From Acidobacteriota bacterium (lineage in GTDB: Bacteria > Acidobacteriota > Thermoanaerobaculia > UBA5066), in contig JADJVE010000005.1 in NCBI GenBank assembly GCA_016716715.1, positions 248,001-312,000 on the forward strand: a DNA stretch of 64,000 nucleotides, in the 5' to 3' direction. A program made the translations under genes and the position numbers. Shown here one piece after another: positions 7,954 to 17,118 of this stretch (positions are counted from its first letter, which is position 1; every line of letters begins with the position of its first letter). Under the pieces are notes generated by a model, which had not been told where the DNA came from, ran no database searches, and saw only the letters and a list, made by a program, of their open reading frames with translations.

Positions 7954-9555
7954 ATGAAGAAATTTTCCGTTCTGATCGCGCTCGTGCTGCTCGCGGTTGC
8001 GGGCACCGGCTACGCGGTCACCTGCTCGTACGACAACGTGCCGGCGGCGACGCTGCTCGTTCCGTACTTCAAGGTTTCCCTCAACGGCGCCACGGACTAC
8101 CCGATCCCGTCCGGCGGCACCGACACGCTCGTGTCGGTCGTGAACGTGTCGTCGCCCGGCGTCATCGCTCACGTCACGGTCTGGAACAAGTACTCCAAGG
8201 CCGTCATCGACTTCAACCTTCCGCTCACCGGCAAGGACACCGTGTCCTTCTCGATGCGCGACATCCTCAACGGCAAGCTGAGCCCGAACCTGCCGCAGTA
8301 CGACACGACGAAGTACCCCATCGATCCGTGCGGCCTGGTCAACCCCGGCAAGCCGAGCGCGACGTATCAGCCGAGCGTGGGCTGGGGCCAGACCCAGTTC
8401 ATCCGCTTCTCGCACCCGGAAGCGATCAACCTCACGACGGACGTCATCCGCTCGATCTCCCAGTACAACCTGACCTCGGTTGACGCCATCGGCGCGCTCT
8501 TCCGCCCGACGGTGTGGGATTCGCTCGACGAGTCCGGCGACGTCACGTCCTGGACCACGTCCAAGGGCGCCAACATCCTCGACGTCGACAACCCGCAGTG
8601 CGGCTGGGCCAACGGCACCGACAGCGTCTACAAGGATGCCCTCAGCGGCTACCTGACGATCGACGTCGTCAACTACTGCACGAACTACTTCCCTGACCAG
8701 GCCCAGTTCTACAACGAAGATGCGATCGCGACGATCGGCTGGGGCACGACGTACACCCCGAACGTCCTCATCGGCGACATCTTCTTCGTGGACACGGCTG
8801 CCAACGGCGGCAACATCTCCGGCGACCCGGCCGTTGCCCTCGAGTTCGACTCGCGTCTCCCCTACACGTCCACCACGAAGACCTTCTTCGGCAAGTTCGT
8901 CGCCACGACGGCGATCGCGGCTTGCGCGACTGAGGGAACGGTCGGCTGCGCCGCGGCCCCGTACTTCGCCCCCGCGAGCTTCGTGTTCCCCGGCGACGGC
9001 CGCGAGCCGCTCGGCGACCACTACGCCTTCCGCTACCTGGCCGACTCGGCCGCTGGCCTCCAGTCCTGGATCCAGGTCTGGCGCAGCGACCTCTACGGCG
9101 GCACCGCTGTGAACCTCTGTGGCTGGGCGAACCCCGCCGGCAACAAGGGCGCCGCGGGCACCGGCTTCTATGACGCCATCCACCAGGTCGGCGTTCTCGC
9201 GTACGACGCCGACGAGAACCTCTTCGGCGGCGTGGGCATCCCGCCCGGCCCGTCCGGTCAGCCGGCCGGCACGACCTCGAACACGTACATCTTCCTCGAG
9301 TCGCAGCGCATCAACCTCGCCGCGACGGCCGACTGGAACCCCGCTGGGTTCAAGTTCGGTTGGGTCGACCTGACGCTCCGTGGCGCGACGATGACGGGCG
9401 CTGCGGCCAACTCGGGCCTCTACAACATGGGTTGGGTTGGTGTTCAGCACACCGCGCCTGGCGCCTTCATCAGCGTCGGCCACGCGGCTGCGAACCTCGA
9501 CAACCAGTTCCAGTGCCGGCCCTCCATCGGCCAGGGCACCGGTACCCAGAACTGA
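7954..9555 (+). CDS. Probable abundant secreted/surface protein of unknown function
   Basis: This is a 533-residue protein with a clear signal peptide (MKKFSVLIALVLLAVAGTGY AVTC, cleavage near residue 24). The mature chain is rich in Gly, Thr, Asn, Tyr and Trp, low in Lys/Arg clusters and of overall beta character (YDNVPAATLLVPYFKVSLNG), as in surface or S-layer-like proteins. No domain is recognised. High expression is inferred from the strong promoter, the good ribosome site, strict preference for C-ending codons and the excellent terminator directly behind it. The ATG at 7954 is preferred to 7930 because AGGAG lies just upstream. It stands alone as a one-gene transcription unit within the polysaccharide export locus, consistent with a role in the cell envelope. 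Confidence 0.8.
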   Translation: MKKFSVLIALVLLAVAGTGYAVTCSYDNVPAATLLVPYFKVSLNGATDYPIPSGGTDTLVSVVNVSSPGVIAHVTVWNKYSKAVIDFNLPLTGKDTVSFSMRDILNGKLSPNLPQYDTTKYPIDPCGLVNPGKPSATYQPSVGWGQTQFIRFSHPEAINLTTDVIRSISQYNLTSVDAIGALFRPTVWDSLDESGDVTSWTTSKGANILDVDNPQCGWANGTDSVYKDALSGYLTIDVVNYCTNYFPDQAQFYNEDAIATIGWGTTYTPNVLIGDIFFVDTAANGGNISGDPAVALEFDSRLPYTSTTKTFFGKFVATTAIAACATEGTVGCAAAPYFAPASFVFPGDGREPLGDHYAFRYLADSAAGLQSWIQVWRSDLYGGTAVNLCGWANPAGNKGAAGTGFYDAIHQVGVLAYDADENLFGGVGIPPGPSGQPAGTTSNTYIFLESQRINLAATADWNPAGFKFGWVDLTLRGATMTGAAANSGLYNMGWVGVQHTAPGAFISVGHAAANLDNQFQCRPSIGQGTGTQN

Positions 9556-9574
9556 TTTCCTGACGTCTCAGGAG

Positions 9575-9606
9575 AGCGGGCGGCTTCGGCCGCCCGCTTT
9601 TTTTTT
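9575..9606 (+). terminator. Strong intrinsic terminator
   Basis: A perfect 10-bp stem (AGCGGGCGGC at 9575-9584 and its complement at 9589-9598) with a TTCG tetraloop is followed by nine T residues (9598-9606). It ends the transcript of the surface-protein gene. Confidence 0.93.
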
Positions 9607-9687
9607 CGTGAGGACGGGGTGAAAGATCGGTCCGGGCCGCCGCACTTCCTCTCGTAGGCGGAGCCAATCGCCTGTGATTGCTGTGTC

Positions 9688-9717
9688 TGGACAAGCCGGG
9701 ACTCAGCGAGATACGAT
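9688..9717 (+). promoter_or_regulatory. Candidate promoter of the PKD-protein gene
   Basis: TGGACA (9688-9693), an 18-bp spacer and TACGAT (9712-9717) lie 77 bp before the chosen ATG. They fall in the 187-bp gap behind the terminator, so a promoter is needed here. The match is moderate and no regulator site was recognised. Confidence 0.35.
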
Positions 9718-9793
9718 CCGTATGTCGTTCCCTGTCAGCTCCTTGCCCGGGAAGGAGCCCCATCCGAACAACGCGCGGCGGAACCAAAACCAC

Positions 9794-12226
9794 ATGAACT
9801 TTCCAACGGCCAGTCAGCGCCTCGCGCCTCTCCGGCGCGCGGCATTCGCCATTGCCCTTCTCGGGCTCGCCGGGATCACCCTCCGGGTCGACGCCCAGGG
9901 CTGCTCCGTCCTTGCGCCCACCGACTTCGAGCCGAATCCGCCGGGGCCGGCGGGCGCGCGCCCGGGGTCGCTTTCGGCCGCATACAACAACAACCTCTCG
10001 CTCTACCGGGCGGGCGCGGGCGGGCCGTGGCGGCTGCTGCTGCAGGAGTCCTTCGGGTACTCGGTCCTCGACCTCTCGAACCCCGCGAACCCGACGGTCA
10101 TCCGCTGGGACGACCTGCGCTACACCCCCACGCCCGACTCGAATCCGATCCCGCAGCACGGCGACGGGCAGAGCTACATCCAGACAGTCGCGGTGTCGCC
10201 CGACGGGGTCCGCGCGGCATTCTCGGTGAGCGGCCCGGCGGAGCCCGACTGGCACACGATGGTCGGGCGCGCCGACCCCAACAACGGCTTCGGCATCTGG
10301 GGCGACTTCGGCAACTCGCGCGCCTCCGGCACGGTCGTCCAGCAGGTCGGGTCGCGCTACATCGCCTACTCGACTCTCGGGACCGCGGCGGCCTCCGCGG
10401 CCGACGTCACGACGCTTCCGACCGCGCTCGGGTCGCTGAACGTCCCCTACGAGACGACGAACTGGCCGGCCGGCACCGGACTCGGCCTCGCGGGCGGGTT
10501 CCTGTACTACATCGCGGGGAGCGCGATCCAGGTCATCGACGCTTCGATCCCCGGCCCCGTGGGAAACATCACCTCCGGCTACCCGAAGCTGACGATCACG
10601 AGCGCGATGGTTCCCGACTTCGGGGGGCGGACGCCGCAGTACGTCTCGGGCGCCGTCGACCCGGCGAACGCGAACAAGCTGTGGCTCCTCGTGGCGCTCG
10701 GGCCGATCCTCGGCCAGGAGAACTCGCCGAGCTACGGCCTCGTCTCGGTCACGCGGGACGGCGGCCCACTCCCGAACCCCGTGTCCGCGGGCGCCGCCTA
10801 CCGCATTCCCGCGGTCGCGGGCGAGACCTGGGTGAACGTCGGCCCGGCCTCCTCCCTCGTCGTGAAGAACGGCACGCTCTACGCGCTCATGTGGTCCAAC
10901 CGCCGGGCGCCGAGCTACCGGTTCGGCATGTTCTCGACGACGGTGGCGGCGTGGGCGACGGCCTCGACCACGGCGAGCACGTCTGTCGTGAACAACCCGA
11001 ATTTCAGCGTCGGGTCGACCATGGGCTTCGTCGACGGGCCCGGAAACACGCTCTACGGCTACGCCGCGTCCGGCGACGCCTGGGTCGTCCCGTTCTCGTG
11101 CGCCTCGCCCGACACGCCCGCGTCGTCCAGCCTGACGGTTGTGAACGACAGCGCGGGCGGCGCCGCGGTCGCGGATGGAGGCACCGTCTTCGTCGGCGAC
11201 CAGCTCACGATCGTCCCGTCCGTCGTCCCGCAGCCGGCGTCGAGGCCCCTCACCTCGTGGAGCTTCGATTTCGACTTCCATGGCAGCGCGGTCGAGGACG
11301 CCGGGACTTCTCCCCGCATCAAGAACCCCGACCAAAGCATGGCCGTAAACGGCCCGACGCCTCCCGCGCAGAACATCCTCGTCGGGCCCTGCGACCCGAT
11401 GGGCGTTCCGGCAGGCGTTCCGTCGACCGGCGTGGGCTGCTGGACGTCGGTCCAGGGAAACTCCGCCTCGGCGGGCGGGACTCCGGACTTCGGGCCCGAT
11501 CCTCAGGGCGTCGGCAACACCAAGGCTCTGAAGATTGCCTTCGAAGCCACGAACTCGCTGGGCATCTCGAACACGGCCGTCTTCACCGTGAACTGGAAGA
11601 TCCCCGCGACGCGCGTCGCGTCCACGCAGGTCCTCTCGGGCCAGCCGCTCTTGAGCGCCTCGGACGGCCATCCGATCAGCTACAAGTGGTATTTCGGAAC
11701 GGCGCCGAACAACCTGCTCGTGGCCGGGGCGCCCACGCCATGCACCGGGCCGACTTGCGTGCCGACCTCGGGCACGTCGTACTACTGGCTCACGGCCACG
11801 TACGCGAACGGCTTCTCGACGCCCGACTACGTCGCCGGCACCACGCCGGGCCTGCCGTTCACGGTGACTAACTTCGTTCCCGTCTTCACGGTGAACGGCG
11901 CGTCGACGGGACCGATCACCGCGTACACGTTCCAGACGCTCCTGATCCAGAACAACTCGCAGCGCGGCTCCGGGATCACGGCGACGTACCAGTCCTCGCT
12001 CTGCGTCGCGCCGTGTGCGGACAACTTCGTGGCTCTATCCGGCATGCCGGACAGCGCGGGCGCCTCGACCGCGATCGCCGTCCCGACAACCCCCGGAAGC
12101 TACGTCCTCAAGATCCGGGCGAACTACACGGGGGCGCCAGCGGGTCGGCGACGTGGCCCGACCCGGCCACGACCCCGAGCGGTTTCCCGATCACCGTCAG
12201 CAACGCGCCCCCGCCGGTCAACGTGA
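9794..12226 (+). CDS. Giant secreted PKD/Ig-like protein, N-terminal fragment (before frame break)
   Basis: This is the N-terminal part of an exported protein. The ATG at 9794 begins a signal peptide (basic RLAPLRR, then AAFAIALLGLAGITL, cleavage near VDAQG, about residue 36). The next 600 residues are beta-rich and resemble a propeller-like secreted module (repeated YVSGAVDPANANKLWLL-type segments). Ig/PKD-like segments follow (SWSFDFDFHGSAVEDAG, SYKWYFGTAP). The true reading frame is lost at a G5 run (12130-12134): after it this frame gives an Arg-rich tail to a stop at 12226, while the next frame carries on with good protein sequence. About 779 residues are genuine. No known enzyme motif was seen. 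The function is probably adhesion or surface structure, by analogy with PKD proteins. Confidence 0.75.
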   Translation: MNFPTASQRLAPLRRAAFAIALLGLAGITLRVDAQGCSVLAPTDFEPNPPGPAGARPGSLSAAYNNNLSLYRAGAGGPWRLLLQESFGYSVLDLSNPANPTVIRWDDLRYTPTPDSNPIPQHGDGQSYIQTVAVSPDGVRAAFSVSGPAEPDWHTMVGRADPNNGFGIWGDFGNSRASGTVVQQVGSRYIAYSTLGTAAASAADVTTLPTALGSLNVPYETTNWPAGTGLGLAGGFLYYIAGSAIQVIDASIPGPVGNITSGYPKLTITSAMVPDFGGRTPQYVSGAVDPANANKLWLLVALGPILGQENSPSYGLVSVTRDGGPLPNPVSAGAAYRIPAVAGETWVNVGPASSLVVKNGTLYALMWSNRRAPSYRFGMFSTTVAAWATASTTASTSVVNNPNFSVGSTMGFVDGPGNTLYGYAASGDAWVVPFSCASPDTPASSSLTVVNDSAGGAAVADGGTVFVGDQLTIVPSVVPQPASRPLTSWSFDFDFHGSAVEDAGTSPRIKNPDQSMAVNGPTPPAQNILVGPCDPMGVPAGVPSTGVGCWTSVQGNSASAGGTPDFGPDPQGVGNTKALKIAFEATNSLGISNTAVFTVNWKIPATRVASTQVLSGQPLLSASDGHPISYKWYFGTAPNNLLVAGAPTPCTGPTCVPTSGTSYYWLTATYANGFSTPDYVAGTTPGLPFTVTNFVPVFTVNGASTGPITAYTFQTLLIQNNSQRGSGITATYQSSLCVAPCADNFVALSGMPDSAGASTAIAVPTTPGSYVLKIRANYTGAPAGRRRGPTRPRPRAVSRSPSATRPRRST

Positions 12227-14832
12227 CGGCCAGCGCCAATCCGACAATCGTGGATCGGGGCCAGACAGTCACCCTCGCATGCTCGGCGACTGGCGGAACG
12301 GGCACCGGATATTCCTACGAGTGGGCGGGCACGGTGGGCGGGCCGTTCAGCACCCAGCAGAACTTCTCGTTCACGGCTTCGAATAATTCGCCCCAGGACG
12401 TCACGAGCACCTACTACTGTACGGTGAGGGACAGCGCCGGCACCCAGGGGTTCAATTCAGCCAGCGTGACGGTACGAAAGGCCCCGGCCTCCTCTCCCAT
12501 CTCCGTGAACGCGTACGCGAACCCGAACCCCGCGAACGTCGGCAACCAGGTGACCCTCACGTGCCTGGCGACCGGAGGGAACGGGTCGTACAACTACGCG
12601 TGGTACGGCCCGACGGGCGGCAGCTTCAGCTCGCAGCAGGTCTTCACGTTCACGGCGTCGAACGGCTCGTCGTCCGACGTTCAGACCACGTACACGTGCA
12701 GCGTCTCGGATAGCGCCGGGGCGAGCGGCTCGAACATCGTCACCCACGTCGTGCGCGCCAGCGGTCCGCCGGCGCCGGCTTGCACGGCGGTGGACTACAC
12801 GCTCAGGGACTACCTCTCGCAGCAGACGATCGTTCCGGTGGGCTCGGGCCAGTTCAGCGCCTACCAGGTCAGCGTGGGGCAGGTGCTCCAGTTCGTGCCG
12901 ACGGTGTCGACGTTCACGACGTACAGCTGGACCTTCGGCGACGGCAGCACGTCGACACAGCAGGCGCCGCAGTACGCCTACCAGACCGGGGGCACGCGCA
13001 ACGCCGTGCTGACCGCCTCGGGCGGCCTCGCGTGCACCGTTCCCGCGTCCTATACCCTCATCGTGTCCGGTCCGACCGGGAACTTCTCGGCCGCGTACGA
13101 GGACGCCTCGGCGATCACCTACTCCAACGTGACGGCGTTCAAGAACATCGTCTTCACGGCGTACGACGCGCCCGGAGCCGTGGACGCCTATTCGTGGGAC
13201 TTCGGCGACAACACGGCGCACGCGACGGGCCAGACGCCGCCGCCGCACGCGTTCGCTCCGGGCACGTGGACGGTCACGCTCACGGTCACGAAAGGCGCGG
13301 CGAGCGTCAACCAGACGCTCGTCCTCACGGTCATCCCGCCGCCCGAGCCCCCGAGGTGGATCGTGCCGGGCATGGCCAACTCGACGTCCGCGTTGACGGG
13401 AGCGCACTGGCAGTCCGACGTCACGATCTTCAATCCACATCCGACCATCCCCGCGACCTACTCCGTCGCGTTCCTCGACGCGACGAACCCCTACGCGCCG
13501 CTGAGCTTCAAGCAGCTCGTCGTCCCGCCGCTCAACTCGCTCGGGTCCCCGAACCTTCTGGGTGACTTCTTCGGCCAGCCCAACGGCGCCTACGGCTCGT
13601 TCATGGTGCGCGGCGACGTCGCGCCGCTCGCGCCGGTCATCACGGCCCGCACGTTCAACAACGGCGATCCCGCGAAGGGCACGTTCGGCCTCTCGGTGCC
13701 CCCGGCCTCGGCCGCGGGCGGCGTGTCGGCGCAGGCGTCCGCAGCCGCTTCGGTCCTGATCGGTCTCAAGCAGAACGCCGCGGCGTACACGAACATCGGC
13801 ATCGTGAACCTCAAGAACGACTCGGCGAAGGTCCGGCTCAACTTCTTCGACGGCACGTCGGCGGCGTTCCTCGGCACGAAGGACGTCGACCTCGCGGCCT
13901 ATCAGTCGACCCAGATCTCCCGCGCCCTCGAAGCCGCCGGCTACGCCGGAACGAGCGACCTCTACACCGTGAAGGTCACGATCCTGGAGGGGACCGCCGT
14001 CTACCCGTACGCGACGGTCATCGACCTCAATTCGACCGATCCGGTCGTCGTGACGCCTACCGATGCGCCTTCGAACTCCTACCGCGTGCCGGGCATCATT
14101 CGGCTGACCGGCGCGAACGGCGAGAAGTGGCGCAGCCGGGTGACGCTCTCGAACCCGTCGACCACGTCGCGCAAGGTCCACATGGTGTTCTCGTACATCG
14201 CGTGCAACACGAACGGCTGCTCGAGCCTGAACAGCACCCAGGGCGACGTCCTGATGACGCCGGGACAGACGCAGCAGTGGGACGACTTCGTCAAGGTCTG
14301 GCTCACCGTCAAGGGCTTCATCCCCGTGGACGACGGGACGAGCTACGCGAGCTCGTTCCTCGACGTCTCGCCGGCGGCCGGCGACGCGAACCAGGATCCA
14401 GTCGTCGTCCTCGGCGAGACGTACAACGACACGCTGGCCGGCCACGTCGGTCTTCAGATTCCGGGCTACACGCCGCTCGACGGCGCGAGCCGGGTGGGCG
14501 CGTACAAGCGCCTCGCCCTGACGGGCCTCGCCTCGACCGCCGGGTACCGGACGAACCTCGCGCTCTTCGCCGTGGCGGGGTCCTCCGCCCGGTGGGTCAA
14601 CGTTCACGTGTACGCGCCGGGCGGCGCGAGCCTCCGCGACATCCCCGTCTACGTCGACGGCTTCGTCCAGCTCTCCAGCGGAACGCTCTTCGGCGGCCTC
14701 GCCGGCGACCTCTCGCGGTTGTCGGTCGTCGTCGACAACATCGACGACGGGCTCACGGTGGCGGGCTACGCGACGATCATCGACAACACGTCGGGTGACG
14801 CCACGTTCGTGAAGGCGACGCCCGTCCCCTGA
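12130..14832 (+). CDS. Giant secreted PKD/Ig-like protein, C-terminal fragment (after frame break)
   Basis: This is the continuation of the gene begun at 9794; together they would encode about 1,680 residues. Two near-identical Ig-like repeats come first (NVTASANPTIVDRGQTVTLA and SVNAYANPNPANVGNQVTLT). Two PKD domains with the diagnostic SWTFGDGS and SWDFGDN motifs follow. The last 450 residues hold a repeated unit with VPG...G..W.S.VTI.NP (near 13365, 14085 and 14458), a type I associate with secreted acidobacterial proteins. There is no transmembrane anchor. No independent start or ribosome site fits the junction, so it is a fragment, not a separate gene. An intrinsic terminator follows directly. 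Confidence 0.75.
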   Translation, partial: GGASGSATWPDPATTPSGFPITVSNAPPPVNVTASANPTIVDRGQTVTLACSATGGTGTGYSYEWAGTVGGPFSTQQNFSFTASNNSPQDVTSTYYCTVRDSAGTQGFNSASVTVRKAPASSPISVNAYANPNPANVGNQVTLTCLATGGNGSYNYAWYGPTGGSFSSQQVFTFTASNGSSSDVQTTYTCSVSDSAGASGSNIVTHVVRASGPPAPACTAVDYTLRDYLSQQTIVPVGSGQFSAYQVSVGQVLQFVPTVSTFTTYSWTFGDGSTSTQQAPQYAYQTGGTRNAVLTASGGLACTVPASYTLIVSGPTGNFSAAYEDASAITYSNVTAFKNIVFTAYDAPGAVDAYSWDFGDNTAHATGQTPPPHAFAPGTWTVTLTVTKGAASVNQTLVLTVIPPPEPPRWIVPGMANSTSALTGAHWQSDVTIFNPHPTIPATYSVAFLDATNPYAPLSFKQLVVPPLNSLGSPNLLGDFFGQPNGAYGSFMVRGDVAPLAPVITARTFNNGDPAKGTFGLSVPPASAAGGVSAQASAAASVLIGLKQNAAAYTNIGIVNLKNDSAKVRLNFFDGTSAAFLGTKDVDLAAYQSTQISRALEAAGYAGTSDLYTVKVTILEGTAVYPYATVIDLNSTDPVVVTPTDAPSNSYRVPGIIRLTGANGEKWRSRVTLSNPSTTSRKVHMVFSYIACNTNGCSSLNSTQGDVLMTPGQTQQWDDFVKVWLTVKGFIPVDDGTSYASSFLDVSPAAGDANQDPVVVLGETYNDTLAGHVGLQIPGYTPLDGASRVGAYKRLALTGLASTAGYRTNLALFAVAGSSARWVNVHVYAPGGASLRDIPVYVDGFVQLSSGTLFGGLAGDLSRLSVVVDNIDDGLTVAGYATIIDNTSGDATFVKATPVP

Positions 14833-14859
14833 CCTGACCTCGCGACACGCTCTCGAAAC

Positions 14860-14892
14860 CGGCCCGGACCCCGCGTCCGGGCCGTTCTTTTT
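14860..14892 (+). terminator. Intrinsic terminator behind the PKD-protein gene
   Basis: A perfect 10-bp stem (CGGCCCGGAC at 14860-14869, complement at 14875-14884) with a 5-nt loop is followed by TTCTTTTT (14885-14892). It separates the PKD gene from the Wzt operon. Confidence 0.9.
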
Positions 14893-14935
14893 CGGGGCCG
14901 CGCGAGCCGCAGGGCGGATAACATCCCCGAGACCC

Positions 14936-16114
14936 ATGCCCGAGACGCCGGCGACGTATTCCTTCTCGAACCTCTCGAAGGTCTACCGGATCTACGAGGC
15001 TCCGCGCGACCGGCTCGTCGAGGCCCTCACGGGCCGGCCGCGGCACGCCGAGGTGCACGCACTGCGGGGCGTCTCGGCTTCGATCGCGAAGGGCGCGGTC
15101 CTCGGCGTCGTCGGCGAGAACGGATCCGGGAAGAGCACGCTCTTCAAGATCCTCGCGGGCACCACGGCCGCCACGTCCGGCTCCGTGAGCATCCCGGGGC
15201 GGATCGCGTCGATCCTCGAGCTGGGCTCGTCCTTCCACCCGGAGGACACGGGCCGGCGGAACGTGATCCTCCAGGCCGCGCTCGCGGGCCTCTCGCGCGA
15301 AGAGGTCGCCGCGGCGCTGCCCGAGATCGAGGAGTTCGCCGAGCTCGGCGACTTCTTCGACCGCCCCGTGAAGACGTACTCGTCGGGCATGCAGATGCGC
15401 CTCGCGTTCTCCGTGGCGACCGCGGTGCTGCCGGACGTGATCCTCCTCGACGAGGCGCTCGCCGTGGGCGACGGACGCTTCCAGAAGAAGTGCGTGGACC
15501 GGATCTTCGAGCTCAAGGCGTCCGGGAAGACGATCTTCTTCTGCAGCCACGCCATGTACTTCATCTCGACGCTGTGCGACCGCGCGATCTGGCTGAACGC
15601 GGGAAGCGTGGCCGCGGAGGGAGACGCGCAAAGCGTCGTCCTCGCGTACGAACGGTTTCTTGCCCGCAAGGACGCCCCCTCCGCCCATCACCCGCACCCG
15701 CCCGCCGATTCGAAGGGGCGCATCACCGGCTTCACGCTGGTCGGCGCGGACGGGCGCGAGATGGAGGAGTTCCGGCCGAACGAGCCGTGGATCGCCGAGA
15801 TCGCGTTCGAGGGCGACACGCCCGAGCGGCTCATGCAGGTGCACCTCGGCGTCGCGACGCTCGACAACGTGGAGCTGTTCACGGCCGAGTCCAAGACGGA
15901 CGGCGCCGGCCCCTTCGGAGGCCGGGCGCGGCACAAGGTCCGGGTCCGGATCGACGAGCTCCCGCTCTGGAAGGGGGAGTTCGTCGCGACCGTGTTCCTC
16001 GGCGACGAGAAGGCGCTCGCGCTCTACGACTCGCGGAGCCGCACGTTCCGTGTCGAGTCGGACACGTGGCGCAACGGGCTCATGCGGCCCCCGCTCGCGT
16101 GGGAATCGCTGTGA
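14936..16114 (+). CDS. Polysaccharide export ABC transporter ATPase (Wzt-like) with C-terminal carbohydrate-binding-type domain
   Basis: This is the ATP-binding subunit that powers export of lipid-linked polysaccharide, most likely with the permease at 5146. Residues 1-235 are the nucleotide-binding domain: Walker A GENGSGKST (60-68), signature YSSGMQMRLAFS (about 146) and Walker B VILLDEAL (about 167). Residues 240-392 form an added beta-rich domain of the Wzt C-terminal type, which in studied O-antigen systems recognises the modified end of the finished chain. That suggests chain-end capping controls export here; the methyltransferase at 33263 is a possible capping enzyme, which is speculation. 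The stop overlaps the next start (GTGA), so translation is coupled to the glycosyltransferase behind it. Confidence 0.92.
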   Translation: MPETPATYSFSNLSKVYRIYEAPRDRLVEALTGRPRHAEVHALRGVSASIAKGAVLGVVGENGSGKSTLFKILAGTTAATSGSVSIPGRIASILELGSSFHPEDTGRRNVILQAALAGLSREEVAAALPEIEEFAELGDFFDRPVKTYSSGMQMRLAFSVATAVLPDVILLDEALAVGDGRFQKKCVDRIFELKASGKTIFFCSHAMYFISTLCDRAIWLNAGSVAAEGDAQSVVLAYERFLARKDAPSAHHPHPPADSKGRITGFTLVGADGREMEEFRPNEPWIAEIAFEGDTPERLMQVHLGVATLDNVELFTAESKTDGAGPFGGRARHKVRVRIDELPLWKGEFVATVFLGDEKALALYDSRSRTFRVESDTWRNGLMRPPLAWESL

Positions 16115-17118
16115 AGATCGTCTACGTCCTCGAGTCCCTCGAGCTCTCGGGAGGCGTCAAGGTCGTCGTCGAGCACGCCGAGGGGCTGCGCGGCCGCGGC
16201 CACGACGTGACGATCGTGACGCGCGACGCGCGCCACGCGTGGCTGAGCGTCGGCGTGCCCGTCGTCGAGGTCGCCGCGTTCGACGCAACCACCCTGCCCG
16301 AGGCGGACGTCCACGTCGCGACGTGGTTCCCGACGGTCCCCCCCGTCGTCCGCGCCCGCCGTGCCGCGAAGGTCTTTCACTTCTGCCAGGGGTACGAGGC
16401 GCCGCACCCGCACACGTTCCACCGGCTGGACGAGATCGACGAGGCCTACCGGCAGAACGTGCCGAAGCTGCTCGTGTCGGCCCACCTCGAGGCGGTCCTC
16501 GCCCCGCGTTACCCCGGCCCCTACTTCGTGCTCCCGCAGGCGATTCCCGCGGCCTTCTTCGCGCCGCCCGATCCGCAACGCGACGCGCCCCGCCGCCCGC
16601 CCACCGTGGGCGTCGTCGGCCCCTTCGAGGCGCCCCTGAAGGGAATCGCCGTCGCGCTCGAGGCCGTCGCGCACCTGCGCGGCACGGGGCGCGACGTCCG
16701 GCTCTACCGCGCGAGCGCGCTTCCCCCGTCGATCGAGGAAAAACAGCTGCTCGACGCGGATGTCTATGGCCACGCGCTCCCCGCCGACGTGATGCCGATC
16801 TGGTACCACGCGTGCGACGTCCTGCTGTTCCCGTCCTTCGATGCCGAGGGGTTCGGGCTCCCGCCGCTCGAGGCGATGGCCGCCGGGGTTCCCGTCGTCA
16901 TCTCCGACATCCCGTCGCTCGTCGTCCTGCCCGAGGACGCCGTGTCCCGGGTGCCGGCCGGCGACGCGTCGGGAATGGCCCGCGAGACGGCGCGCCTGCT
17001 CGACGAGCCGTGGCTCTGGGCGACGCGCCGGGCCAAGGGTCTGGAGGCCGCGCGGACGTTTTCGCTGGACCGCGTCCTCGACCGCCTCGAGGAAATCTTC
17101 GCTCAGAAGACTTCGTGA
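16111..17118 (+). CDS. GT-B glycosyltransferase, family 4-like
   Basis: This is a 335-residue retaining-type sugar transferase, probably cytoplasmic, adding one sugar to the exported glycan. The N-terminal Rossmann half begins KIVYVLESLELSGGVKVVVE. The C-terminal half holds the donor-site motif EGFGLPPLEAMAAGVPVV (about residues 249-266), with the paired glutamates expected for family 4. The GTG at 16111 overlaps the stop of the Wzt gene, a tight coupling that supports a job on the same polysaccharide. Its 3' end overlaps the convergent GNAT gene by 16 bp. Donor and acceptor sugars cannot be told from sequence. Confidence 0.9.
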   Translation: MKIVYVLESLELSGGVKVVVEHAEGLRGRGHDVTIVTRDARHAWLSVGVPVVEVAAFDATTLPEADVHVATWFPTVPPVVRARRAAKVFHFCQGYEAPHPHTFHRLDEIDEAYRQNVPKLLVSAHLEAVLAPRYPGPYFVLPQAIPAAFFAPPDPQRDAPRRPPTVGVVGPFEAPLKGIAVALEAVAHLRGTGRDVRLYRASALPPSIEEKQLLDADVYGHALPADVMPIWYHACDVLLFPSFDAEGFGLPPLEAMAAGVPVVISDIPSLVVLPEDAVSRVPAGDASGMARETARLLDEPWLWATRRAKGLEAARTFSLDRVLDRLEEIFAQKTS

